Below, one piece after another: positions 1-7,322 of a DNA stretch of 17,156 nt. The position numbers were made by a program, and so were the translations under genes. The DNA lies in assembly GCA_036821645.1 (NCBI GenBank), contig DAISJD010000063.1, positions 1-17,156 of the forward strand, in the 5' to 3' direction. Within the stretch, counting starts at the first letter, position 1, and each line of letters starts with the position of its first letter. The notes under the pieces are model-generated. The model was not told where the DNA came from. It searched no databases and worked only from the letters and a program-made list of their open reading frames with translations. This DNA comes from DAISJD01 sp036821645. Its GTDB lineage: Bacteria > Pseudomonadota > Alphaproteobacteria > ATCC43930 > CGMCC-115725.

Positions 1-1
1 G

Positions 2-394
2 GCGGCCCCGGTGCCGCCCCCGGCCAAGGTCGAAGCCCCGAAACCGGTCGTGAAGCCCGAAGTCCAACGCGCCTTCCAGGTGTTCTTCGACTTTAACAAG
101 TCGGACATCACGGCGGCCGCCGCCAAGGTCATCCAAGCCGCTGCCGACAATGTCAAGGCTGGCAATGTGACCCGGATCATCGTGACCGGCCATACCGATA
201 CGGTTGGCTCCGCGAAATATAACCAAGCCCTGTCGGAACGCCGGGCCGAAGCCGTCAAGGGCCAATTGGCCGCCGATGGCGTGAAGGCCAGCGACATCAC
301 GACCACGGGCGTTGGCAAGACGGGCCTCCTGGTCCCGACCGCCGACGGTATCCGCGAGCCGCAAAATCGCCGGGCGGAAATCGTCCTGCAATAA
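2..394 (+). CDS. OmpA-family peptidoglycan-binding protein, C-terminal part (5' end outside window)
   Basis: The reading frame is open from the left edge, so only the last 130 residues are seen. They start with a Pro/Lys/Val-rich linker and continue into a full OmpA C-terminal (OmpA/MotB) domain. Visible landmarks are the strand FQVFFDFNKSDIT, the motif TGHTDTVGSAKYNQALSERR, and NRRAEIVL close to the stop. The Asp of GHTD and the Arg of the LSERRAEAV helix are the positions that bind diaminopimelate in this family. The domain anchors an outer-membrane or envelope protein to the cell wall from the periplasm. The missing N-terminus could be a beta-barrel or a lipoprotein; the Pro-rich linker fits a barrel-plus-linker design but does not prove it. 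A strong terminator follows 17 bases after the stop. An ATG/GTG inside the linker (GTG at 11) is not a credible start because the frame continues upstream. Confidence 0.9.
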   Translation, partial: AAPVPPPAKVEAPKPVVKPEVQRAFQVFFDFNKSDITAAAAKVIQAAADNVKAGNVTRIIVTGHTDTVGSAKYNQALSERRAEAVKGQLAADGVKASDITTTGVGKTGLLVPTADGIREPQNRRAEIVLQ

Positions 395-411
395 CAGTAA
401 AAACAACCAAA

Positions 412-449
412 AACACCCCGCCAAGGCAACTTGGCGGGGTGTTTTTTTT
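412..449. terminator. Strong, probably bidirectional intrinsic terminator between OmpA gene and dctA
   Basis: A perfect 14-bp stem (412-425 with 430-443) is closed by the loop GCAA, a GNRA-type tetraloop. On the plus strand it runs into eight T (442-449). On the minus strand it is followed by a T-rich tract (complement of 395-411), so it can also stop transcription arriving from dctA. It sits between convergent genes, where such a shared terminator is expected. Confidence 0.93.
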
Positions 450-459
450 CAAACGCGGC

Positions 460-487
460 AAGCCCCGATCAATTCATCGGGGCTTTT
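460..487. terminator. Second hairpin downstream of dctA
   Basis: A 10-bp perfect inverted repeat (AAGCCCCGAT at 460-469 and its complement at 476-485) has a 6-base loop. The plus side continues with only TT, and the minus side has no clean T-run, so it is weaker as a terminator than the hairpin at 412-449. It lies 12 bases beyond the dctA stop and probably acts as part of a double terminator or as a 3'-end protecting stem for dctA mRNA. Confidence 0.5.
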
Positions 488-498
488 AGGGCCAATCG

Positions 499-1809
499 TC
501 AAAGCGATCCGATCTTCGGATTATTGAATTCGCGGCGATATTCATCAATCGCCATCGTCTCATCGAACGCCTTCTCGCTCTTAGCAATGACGACGGTTGC
601 CACCGCATTGCCGATCAGATTGGTGATGGCCCGCGCCTCCGACATGAACCGATCGACCCCGATCAACAACCCCAACCCCTCGATCGGCACGACCTGCAAC
701 GAAGCCAACGTTGCGGCAAGCGTCGTAAACCCACTGCCCGTAACACCGGCAGCCCCTTTCGAGGTGACCATCAGGATCAATAAAATCCCGATCTGCTTTT
801 CGATACTGAGTTCGACCCCATATGCTTGCGCAATGAAGATCGTCGCCATCGACATATAAATCGAGGTGCCGTCAAGATTAAACGAATAACCGGTGGGAAT
901 GACCAACCCAACCACCGGCTTTGCTACGCCAAACCGCTGCAACTTTTCCATAATACGCGGTAAGGCAGATTCCGATGACGACGTGCCCAATACGATGAGC
1001 AGCTCATCTTTGATATAGGCAAGAAACCGAAAAATGTTGAATCCGTAAATCCAGCTGATCCCCCCAAGACACAAACAGATGAACAGCGCCATCGTCGCAT
1101 AAACGCTCGCCATCAACAGGGCCAGATTACCCAGGATTTCAGGGCCAAACTTCCCGATTGCATAGGCCATGCCGCCAAAGGCACCGATTGGGGCCAAGAC
1201 CATGATGTAACTGATGATATTGAAGAAAATTTGCGAGACTTGCGCCAGGATGTTATTCAACTGGCTAGCCCGATCCCCCATCTTGGAAATCGCAGCACCA
1301 AACAACAACGCGAAGATCAATACCGGAATAAGATCCCCTTTGGCAAAGGCACCGATCACATTGTCGGGGACCATGCCCAACAAGAAATCGACGGTATTCA
1401 GCTTCTCTGAGTCTTTTTGAATTTTGGCAATATCTGCCGCCATATTGGCCGCAGCATGGCTGGCCCCATGACCCGGCCCCATCAGATTGACCATCAACAA
1501 CCCGAACCCAAGGGCAAAGGTGGTGACCAACTCGAAATAAATCAACGCCTTGCCGCCAATCCGCCCGACTTTACTCATATCCCCGACATGGGCGACGCCG
1601 GTTACGATGGTCAGAAAGATAACCGGTGCGATGACCAGTTTGACGAGCTTAATGAAAAAATCGCTGAGCGGTTTAAAATCTTGCGCAGTGTGCGGGGCCA
1701 ACACTCCAACTAAAACGCCCAAAATAATCGCAATCAAAACCTGAAACGTGAGATTAAAGTAAATAGGCCGCGAAGGCCGAACTCCGGGTCCGGCGTCGAT
1801 CGATACCAT
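499..1809 (-). CDS. dctA: C4-dicarboxylate:cation symporter DctA
   Basis: This 436-residue inner-membrane protein of the dicarboxylate/amino acid:cation symporter (DAACS) family is at the usual family length. It takes up succinate, fumarate or malate with protons or sodium. Family signatures are visible: the serine-rich re-entrant loop GTSSSESALPRIMEKL, the substrate/cation region PTGYSFNLDGTSIYMSMA, the second loop MVTSKGAAGVTGSGF, and the C-terminal helix with DRFMSEARAITNLIGN. The ATG at 1809 has a good Shine-Dalgarno sequence (AGGAG about 8 bases upstream). The gene lies 193 bp downstream of dctD on the same strand and has its own sigma-54 promoter in that gap, with palindromes that probably bind DctD. 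This regulatory context favours a dicarboxylate rather than a glutamate/aspartate carrier, although sequence alone cannot settle the substrate. Confidence 0.95.
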   Translation of the reverse strand: MVSIDAGPGVRPSRPIYFNLTFQVLIAIILGVLVGVLAPHTAQDFKPLSDFFIKLVKLVIAPVIFLTIVTGVAHVGDMSKVGRIGGKALIYFELVTTFALGFGLLMVNLMGPGHGASHAAANMAADIAKIQKDSEKLNTVDFLLGMVPDNVIGAFAKGDLIPVLIFALLFGAAISKMGDRASQLNNILAQVSQIFFNIISYIMVLAPIGAFGGMAYAIGKFGPEILGNLALLMASVYATMALFICLCLGGISWIYGFNIFRFLAYIKDELLIVLGTSSSESALPRIMEKLQRFGVAKPVVGLVIPTGYSFNLDGTSIYMSMATIFIAQAYGVELSIEKQIGILLILMVTSKGAAGVTGSGFTTLAATLASLQVVPIEGLGLLIGVDRFMSEARAITNLIGNAVATVVIAKSEKAFDETMAIDEYRREFNNPKIGSL

Positions 1810-1887
1810 GGCGTTTTCTCCTGCCCGCAGTGCGGATCTTTTCGTGTTTTCTTATCGGTGATCAGCGTCACCCCGCCTTATCATTAC

Positions 1888-1902
1888 GCAAATGCCGGGC
1901 CA
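1888..1902 (-). promoter_or_regulatory. Sigma-54 (-24/-12) promoter of dctA
   Basis: The minus strand reads TGGCCCGGCATTTGC. This matches the sigma-54 consensus TGGCACG-N4-TTGC at every position except one (A to C), with the invariant GG and GC exactly 12 bases apart. Transcription would start near 1877, giving a leader of about 68 bases before the dctA ATG. The adjacent gene dctD encodes a sigma-54 activator with an intact GAFTGA loop, which strongly supports the call. A near-match to the IHF consensus (minus strand AATCAAAGAGATG, 1907-1919, one mismatch) lies just upstream, but it is closer to the promoter than usual and I hold it loosely. Confidence 0.88.
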
Positions 1903-1943
1903 ACACCATCTCTTTGATTTTTATCATATATTAACTGATTTTT

Positions 1944-1957
1944 TGCGAATTACCGCA
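1944..1957 (-). promoter_or_regulatory. Candidate DctD upstream activator site, proximal
   Basis: On the minus strand this is TGCGGTAATTCGCA, a palindrome of the form TGCG-N6-CGCA. Its centre is about 73 bases upstream of the predicted dctA start. It resembles the second site at 1976-1989 and lies on the same helix face. Its position ahead of a sigma-54 promoter, beside dctD, makes DctD-phosphate the likely ligand. That is an inference from context. Confidence 0.7.
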
Positions 1958-1975
1958 CAAAGTCCCGAGATCCCG

Positions 1976-1989
1976 TGCGGTTATCCGCT
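1976..1989 (-). promoter_or_regulatory. Candidate DctD upstream activator site, distal
   Basis: On the minus strand this is AGCGGATAACCGCA, sharing the GCGG-N5-CGCA core with the proximal site. Its centre is 32 bp (about three helical turns) further upstream, near -105. Paired, phased palindromes are typical where an NtrC-type activator binds cooperatively as two dimers. The site lies entirely between the dctD stop and dctA. Confidence 0.68.
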
Positions 1990-2002
1990 CAAAAAACGCC
2001 GC

Positions 2003-3328
2003 TCACGCCTCGAAATCGCGACGAGACAAGCCATGGCGTTTTAGCTTGTCGTAGAATGTCTTACGGGGCAGGTCGAGTTGCTCTAGAACCCGATTGACAT
2101 CCCCACCATGGGCGGCAAGGGCGGTTTCGATCACACTGCGCTCATAAAATGCGACAAGATCCGCCAACCCCCGCTTTGGCGCCATGGGGGCGATTGGATC
2201 GAGGCCCAAGACGAATCGTTCGGCCCAATTCTTGACTTCGCGCACATTACCCGGCCAATCATGGGCCAATAACCGCTCCATCAACCCCTCATCGGGCATG
2301 CCGACCGTCCGGCGATACCGCATCGAAGCCATGATGGTAAAATGCTGAAATAACGGCAAAATATCCTCCGGCCGTTCTCGGAGCGGCGGAATATTCACCG
2401 TCACGACATTGAGACGATAATAAAGATCCTTGCGAAAATCCCCGGCCTCCGCCATCGCCAGCAAATCCACCTTCGCCGCTGCAATCACCCGCAAATCCAC
2501 TGGCACGATGCGATTGGTCCCCAATGGCTCGACCGCGCGCTCCTGCAAGACGCGCAGCAATTTCACCTGAACATGCAACGGCATGCTTTCGATTTCATCG
2601 AGAAACAAGGTGCCGCCATGGGCGAATTCGATCCGCCCGACCCGGCGCTTATCGGCCCCGGTAAAGGCCCCGCGCTCGTGCCCGAACAATTCGCTCTCGA
2701 TCATCGTCTCGGGCATGGCGCCGCAATTCAAGGCGACGAAGGCGGCCTGTGGTGCCAAACCCAAAGCATGCAGGGCGCGGGCAACGACTTCTTTGCCGGT
2801 CCCCGTCTCGCCTACCAACAGAACATCGGCGCGCACGGCGGCAAGCTCGACGATCAACCGGCGCAACTGCACCATGGCGGGGCTACGCCCAACCAATCCC
2901 CCCAACGGTCCGGCGGCAAGCTGCATCTGCAAGGCGCGGTTTTCCAGGATCAAACGCCGCTTTTCCAGGGCACGGCTGACCTGCGCTATCAGTTTTTCGG
3001 GTTCGACCGGTTTTTCCAGAAAATCATAAGCCCCGTCCCGGATCGCCCGCACCGCCATGGCAATATCCCCATGCCCCGTCACCAAAATCACCGGCAGATC
3101 AGGATCCACCGCCTTGATGGCTTGGTGCAGGGCCAACCCATCCCCGTCGGCCAGACGCACATCACTCACGACAACGGCCGGGCTTTGGGCGGCTACTTTC
3201 TCGGCAACCCCAGTGACCCGCTCAAACAACGCGACCTGAAACCCGGCCAAATCAAGGGTCTGTGCCGTCGCCTGCCCCAAGGCCCGGTCGTCTTCCACCA
3301 AGAAAACCGTACGCGCCCCCTCGCCCAT
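2003..3328 (-). CDS. dctD: Sigma-54-dependent response regulator DctD
   Basis: This NtrC-family activator has 441 residues, the normal length for DctD. The receiver domain (about 5-120) has the acidic pair D13/D14, the phosphoacceptor D56 (VSDVRL) and the switch lysine in FLEKPV. The AAA+ domain has Walker A GETGTGKE, the sigma-54 contact loop ERGAFTGA, Walker B GGTLFLDEIESM, and arginine-finger and sensor segments. A Fis-type helix-turn-helix ends the protein (VNRVLEQLDLPRKTFYDKL). The ATG at 3328 is chosen because it overlaps the dctB stop as TGATG and has AAGGA at good spacing; a longer frame starting at 3388 would intrude far into dctB. It is translationally coupled to its kinase and activates sigma-54 transcription of dctA 193 bp downstream, where paired palindromes and a -24/-12 element are present. 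Confidence 0.95.
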   Translation of the reverse strand: MGEGARTVFLVEDDRALGQATAQTLDLAGFQVALFERVTGVAEKVAAQSPAVVVSDVRLADGDGLALHQAIKAVDPDLPVILVTGHGDIAMAVRAIRDGAYDFLEKPVEPEKLIAQVSRALEKRRLILENRALQMQLAAGPLGGLVGRSPAMVQLRRLIVELAAVRADVLLVGETGTGKEVVARALHALGLAPQAAFVALNCGAMPETMIESELFGHERGAFTGADKRRVGRIEFAHGGTLFLDEIESMPLHVQVKLLRVLQERAVEPLGTNRIVPVDLRVIAAAKVDLLAMAEAGDFRKDLYYRLNVVTVNIPPLRERPEDILPLFQHFTIMASMRYRRTVGMPDEGLMERLLAHDWPGNVREVKNWAERFVLGLDPIAPMAPKRGLADLVAFYERSVIETALAAHGGDVNRVLEQLDLPRKTFYDKLKRHGLSRRDFEA

Positions 3329-5073
3329 CACGATGGTCCTTTCGGCAATTCCAAAACAAAGACCGCCCCACCCCAGGGCTTGCCGCACGGATCGACGCGA
3401 ATGCGCCCGCCGAAGGCTTCAATCAAATCCCGTGCGATCGACAAGCCAAGTCCAAGCCCGATCCCCGGCGGTTTCGTGGTAAAAAACGCCTCAAACACAT
3501 GGCCCGCCACATCCGGATCAAGCCCGGGACCATTATCCGCCAAAAACACCTGCACATGATGGGGGCTCTCCTCGGCCCAGATCCGAATTTCCCGCACGGA
3601 TCGCTCTTCCAGAACATCGCAGGCATTATGCAGGATATTGATCACCCCTTGCTCAAACCCGACACTATCGACGAACACCCGAAGATCAGGCGGAATATCC
3701 GTCACTGGCACGATCCCCAAATGACTGAACCGCCCATCGAGGGCCGACACGGTCCGGGCGACAAGATCAGCCAAGGGAACGAACGATGCCTGATTTTGGC
3801 CGCGCCGCGCATAAAGTTTCAAGTGCCGCGCCACTTGCCCCATCCGGTCCGTCACCGCCATGATCGCCCGCAGATTATCGGCAAGCTCCACGTGGCGCGC
3901 GCGCTCCATCAAGATCAACCCATTGGCGGCAAATCCCCGTATCGCTGCAACTGGCTGGGTCAATTCATGGGCAAGACTGGCCGACATCTGCCCGATCGTG
4001 GCAAGCTTGGCCGACTGGACCAATTCCCCCTGGGCCATGCGCAACGCCTCCGTACGCTCGGACACATGGCGCTCCAACATCGCGATCATCATCCGCTCGC
4101 GCCCGCGCCAGCGCAGCACGGCAACAACGCCGTAGGCGACAATCGTCAGCATGATGGCGGTCACGATGACCGCGAGGGCGGTTTTACTGGTCGCGGGTTC
4201 GATCGAGGCCAGCACCACGAGGCCATATGGCCCCAAGGACAGCGGGACCGATAACGCAAGATAGGATCCCGCATCGGGCCCCTCGATCACCCGCACAATC
4301 CCATCGCCCCGTTCGATCGGCAAGGGGGCAAGCCCCTGCGCCGGATAGCGCTTGCTCAAGGCAATCCGATCGCGCACCGCCTCAGCAAGCGGCTCCATCG
4401 TCAAGAACCGCCAGGCAGGGCGGTTCGTGATCACGACGACCCCTAACTCATCGGTCAATAGCAAAATATCCGGGGCCAACAACCAATCTTTTTCCAAAAG
4501 GTCGGTCCCCAATTTCGCGACGACGACCCCCATCCCATTGGCAGCGGGCACGGCGATGAAATAGCCCGGTCTAAGGCTCGTGGTGCCCAAGGCCAGATAC
4601 TGTCCCTTTTCCCCTTGCAGGGCTTTTTGCGCATAGGGTCTGAAACTAAAATCCTGCCCGATGAAACTTTGCGGCGATCGCCAATTGCTGGATGCGATCG
4701 TCACCCCTTGGCGGTCCAGCACATAAAGGACCTCGATCCCGCTCAATCGCCCGATCCGCTCCAAATGGAGATCGGCGCGGTGGCGTGCCTCTGGGCTCGA
4801 CTGAACGGCCAAAGCATCGACGATTTCCGCTGCATCTGCCAGAATTTCAGGGACTTGTTCGGCCTGGGCGATGGTACGGGCTGCGACGGCCGCAATCGAT
4901 TGGGCACGATCGGCCGCCGCCATGCGTAGGTCATCCTGGGCAATGCGATAGGCAAATAAACCCGCCGCAATCGAAACGACAAACCACACGATCAAGACAA
5001 CGAGCCACCAGCCCAGGGCCCAATGACGCACACGCCCTCGATCTTGTCCGTGATCGCGTGCGCGCCTTGCCAT
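3328..5073 (-). CDS. dctB: C4-dicarboxylate sensor histidine kinase DctB
   Basis: This 581-residue membrane kinase is paired with DctD. A first transmembrane helix (about 18-41) is followed by a periplasmic double-PAS-like sensor of about 250 residues. The sensor carries FSFRPYAQKAL and LRPGYFIAVP, the kind of motif that lines the succinate pocket of DctB proteins. A second helix (about 297-320) leads into a HisKA domain with phospho-acceptor H369 (SASLAHELTQP), then an ATPase domain with N-box NILHNACD, G1 DNGPGLDP and G2 GIGLGLGLSIA. The ATG at 5073 lies 11 bases after the preceding gene. A GTG at 5148 would add 25 residues inside the upstream gene. The 5073 start has only a weak Shine-Dalgarno, so coupling to the upstream gene is plausible. 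The stop overlaps the dctD start by one base. Confidence 0.93.
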   Translation of the reverse strand: MARRARDHGQDRGRVRHWALGWWLVVLIVWFVVSIAAGLFAYRIAQDDLRMAAADRAQSIAAVAARTIAQAEQVPEILADAAEIVDALAVQSSPEARHRADLHLERIGRLSGIEVLYVLDRQGVTIASSNWRSPQSFIGQDFSFRPYAQKALQGEKGQYLALGTTSLRPGYFIAVPAANGMGVVVAKLGTDLLEKDWLLAPDILLLTDELGVVVITNRPAWRFLTMEPLAEAVRDRIALSKRYPAQGLAPLPIERGDGIVRVIEGPDAGSYLALSVPLSLGPYGLVVLASIEPATSKTALAVIVTAIMLTIVAYGVVAVLRWRGRERMMIAMLERHVSERTEALRMAQGELVQSAKLATIGQMSASLAHELTQPVAAIRGFAANGLILMERARHVELADNLRAIMAVTDRMGQVARHLKLYARRGQNQASFVPLADLVARTVSALDGRFSHLGIVPVTDIPPDLRVFVDSVGFEQGVINILHNACDVLEERSVREIRIWAEESPHHVQVFLADNGPGLDPDVAGHVFEAFFTTKPPGIGLGLGLSIARDLIEAFGGRIRVDPCGKPWGGAVFVLELPKGPS

Positions 5074-5084
5074 GATCCGGTGGC

Positions 5085-5603
5085 TTAACCCGCCTTTTTG
5101 GGCGTGGCTTTTTTCTTTTCCGCCGTCGTCACCGCTTTGGCCGGACACATATCGCCGACGGCGGAATGATCGGAGAGATGATTGAGAGCCGCTTCTTCCA
5201 GTTTCGGTTTTTCCAACGACAGGGCTTCCTGGAAAAACCCTGCGGAATTAGCACAGAACGCCATATCGGACATGGTCCGCGACGACGAATCATTCGCCAC
5301 TTTCGTCACGAACTGATCCAATTCCCGGCTGGCGGCTTTGCCATAGACCCGTTGAAAATGGCTGGTCAGGATCTTGCTGTTCGCCTTCAAACGGTCGCTG
5401 AACTTCGCGATAAACGCGTTATAATCCGCCGACCGATCGGCACCCGATACATTGGCACATTCAAGGGCGGCTACCTGCAAGTCCGTCTGATATATCCGAA
5501 CATGCGCCGCCTTCCATTCCGTCTCGTTAAAGCAGGCTGCTTGGGCCGCGATCGGCATAACGGCGACGATGAACGCCGTCATTCCCATGAGATGCTTCAG
5601 CAA
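5085..5603 (-). CDS. Secreted four-cysteine protein of unknown function, first gene of the dct operon
   Basis: I do not recognise the family. The protein has 172 residues from a TTG start at 5603. That start is chosen because an excellent AAGGAG lies just upstream and translation then begins directly with a signal peptide (MLKHLMGMTAFIVAVMPIAA, cleavage likely at AQA/ACF). The mature part is mainly helical and has four cysteines (ACFNE, ALECAN, AFCANS, DMCPAK), which could form two disulfides in the periplasm. It ends in a Lys/Ala tail. There are no catalytic motifs I can name. The stop lies 11 bases before dctB, so the two are probably co-transcribed. This suggests, without proving it, a periplasmic partner or accessory of the dicarboxylate sensor. 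A longer frame up to 5786 exists, but its N-terminus does not look like protein and has no ribosome site. Confidence 0.78.
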   Translation of the reverse strand: MLKHLMGMTAFIVAVMPIAAQAACFNETEWKAAHVRIYQTDLQVAALECANVSGADRSADYNAFIAKFSDRLKANSKILTSHFQRVYGKAASRELDQFVTKVANDSSSRTMSDMAFCANSAGFFQEALSLEKPKLEEAALNHLSDHSAVGDMCPAKAVTTAEKKKATPKKAG

Positions 5604-5807
5604 AACGTCTCTCCTTCGATCCTGTCGCAACAAAGGCAGATCGCGCACAAGTGAACGCACCCATGCGCAAAAATCTGCCCGCCATAAAAACGCCCAAAGC
5701 CGTTCGCGATCAAGTAAATTCACCGAAAAACTTATTAGGTATCCGGTGTGCAAAAAATAAATACGTTTTTGACCGCAATCGCCCAAAAAAATCGTCTTGC
5801 TGCCATC

Positions 5808-5837
5808 ATTGTACGAAAGCGGCGCACGCCCTCACAA
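5808..5837 (-). promoter_or_regulatory. Possible sigma-70-type promoter for the secreted protein-dctBD operon
   Basis: The minus strand shows TTGTGA, an 18-base spacer and TACAAT (4/6 and 5/6 matches to the housekeeping consensus), in the gap after the murI stop. Transcription would start near 5801, leaving a leader of about 200 bases before the TTG start at 5603. The rest of the 5604-5891 gap holds nothing else I can call. The match is only moderate. Confidence 0.35.
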
Positions 5838-5891
5838 TCTAGGCCCACTCCCCCATTTGAAAGGGTATTTCTCTGGCAGAAACCGGCCCGA

Positions 5892-6713
5892 TCAAGACAA
5901 TCGATCAAATAGCTGAACGGGACCGAACCCGAACTGGGTAAACGACGCTTGTTGATCGCGCACCCTTCCCCCATCATGGGTCACGAACATCCGGTGCGGC
6001 GGTCGCTGCAGGATTGTGCTCTCGGTCATCTGGATCGGCAACAGATCCTGAACCCGCGCCGCAATGGCACGCCCTGAATCGATAAACTGCACGCCCTCGG
6101 GCATGGCTTCGACCAATGCCTGACGAATCAAGGGGAAATGGGTACAGGCCAAAACGATGACATCCGGCCGTTCCGCCGCAGCCCCAGACCAAAAGGGGGC
6201 CAATTCCCGCCTGATCAGTCCCGGATTGACCGGATGGCCCGCCAAGGCGGCTTCCGCCATCTGAACGAGATCGGCAGAACCAACCCGGACCACCCGGCAG
6301 TCAGGGGCAAACCGATCGATCAGGTCTTGGGTATAACGCCGCCGCACGGTCCCAACGGTTCCGAGCAGGCCGATCACGCGCCGCGCGCTCAAGGCTGCCG
6401 CAGGCTTGATCGCCGGCACCACCCCCACGATCGGGATCTGCAAATCCGCCCGCAATCGGGGCAAACAAACCGTACTCGCCGTATTGCAGGCAATGACGAT
6501 GAGATCGGGCGTCACGCACTGAGCCAAAGATCCGACCACGCGTGCTACACGGTCGATCAACACGGACTCTTCTTTGGTTCCATACGGTAAAAATGCAGTA
6601 TCTGCAATGTAACTAACCCGCGCGGTGGGTAACGCCCGGCAAATTTCCTCGACGACCGACAATCCGCCCACACCGGAATCGAACACTAATAGATGCGGAT
6701 GACCCAAAGACAC
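5892..6713 (-). CDS. murI: Glutamate racemase MurI
   Basis: This 273-residue cytoplasmic enzyme interconverts L- and D-glutamate without a cofactor, supplying D-glutamate for peptidoglycan. The two-base catalytic machinery is intact: FDSGVGGLSV at the N-terminus with D11/S12 geometry, Cys76 in IACNTAS and Cys190 in LACTHFPL. PYGTKE, a further conserved family motif, is also present. Length is normal. The start is GTG at 6713, with a GGGG-rich ribosome site that overlaps the stop region of the preceding gene (3 bases between genes), so the two are probably translated in tandem. Nothing suggests decay. A Pro/Asp racemase or aspartate racemase is unlikely given the exact glutamate-racemase motifs. 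Confidence 0.95.
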   Translation of the reverse strand: MSLGHPHLLVFDSGVGGLSVVEEICRALPTARVSYIADTAFLPYGTKEESVLIDRVARVVGSLAQCVTPDLIVIACNTASTVCLPRLRADLQIPIVGVVPAIKPAAALSARRVIGLLGTVGTVRRRYTQDLIDRFAPDCRVVRVGSADLVQMAEAALAGHPVNPGLIRRELAPFWSGAAAERPDVIVLACTHFPLIRQALVEAMPEGVQFIDSGRAIAARVQDLLPIQMTESTILQRPPHRMFVTHDGGRVRDQQASFTQFGFGPVQLFDRLS

Positions 6714-6716
6714 CCC

Positions 6717-7322
6717 TTACCCCAACTTTTCACGCGCCATCGACCATTCAGGCTGAATGATGCAACTGTGAAGCCCGGAACTCTGCCATTCGTCGATTTG
6801 AACATCGACGTAACTGCCGTCGGTCGGGGGTTTGCCATCCCATACGGCAACCTGTACCGGCTCGGTACACATCATCCCGGCACGCATCATCGCACGATCC
6901 ATAGCCCGACGCGCGCAGTTGGTCAGGGCAATCATGGTCGGCTCGACCTCACCCGGTAAAACCTCAATAGACGTCGCTCGGCGCACGGCATAATCAAAGC
7001 GCGCCTCCCAACCTTCGCCACCGGGTACAACGATTTCGGCTTTAAAACGTCTTGGACCAAACGGCAAAACCACATGCAATTCGGCCCCGCGTTTCAACAG
7101 AGCCTCGGCGGTCAAAATATCGGCCCCGGACGCAAGCGATCCAAACGCAGCCTGAACATCGAGACTCTCCAATGCATCGGCAATTGCCGATGCAATATGC
7201 TCCTCCTGCTCAATGACGAGCCCTGCCCGGCTTGGATCAACCGTCATGCGATTACCGCAATAATGAGCGACGACAAATCCGGTCACGACTGTTCCCCGTT
7301 CCCCCCAGTCACTGCATTCCAT
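6717..7322 (-). CDS. Stand-alone SLOG/Rossmann-like domain protein upstream of murI
   Basis: This is a 201-residue cytoplasmic protein with no transmembrane helix. The segment GSLASGADILTAEALLKRGA followed by ELHVVLPF, and later VQVAVWDG, recalls a Rossmann-like (SLOG-type) domain. By memory, that domain is found at the end of some TPR or cyclase-associated proteins, where the GxxxGAD loop and the 'rGAELhvVLPF' strand are hallmarks. Such folds often bind nucleotides or NAD-like ligands. Here the domain stands alone, with no fused effector. The start at 7322 (ATG) is the only one that keeps the first strand, although its ribosome site is weak; GTG at 7286 is the alternative. Its stop lies 3 bases before murI, implying one transcript. 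The function is unknown, and the family placement is from pattern memory only. Confidence 0.72.
   Translation of the reverse strand: MECSDWGERGTVVTGFVVAHYCGNRMTVDPSRAGLVIEQEEHIASAIADALESLDVQAAFGSLASGADILTAEALLKRGAELHVVLPFGPRRFKAEIVVPGGEGWEARFDYAVRRATSIEVLPGEVEPTMIALTNCARRAMDRAMMRAGMMCTEPVQVAVWDGKPPTDGSYVDVQIDEWQSSGLHSCIIQPEWSMAREKLG

Noticed and set aside
2573..4254. Long plus-strand frames opposite dctD and dctB (328 and 330 codons)
   Set aside because: They are antisense shadows caused by GC-rich codon use; dctB and dctD have full domain sets and correct stops and starts on the minus strand.
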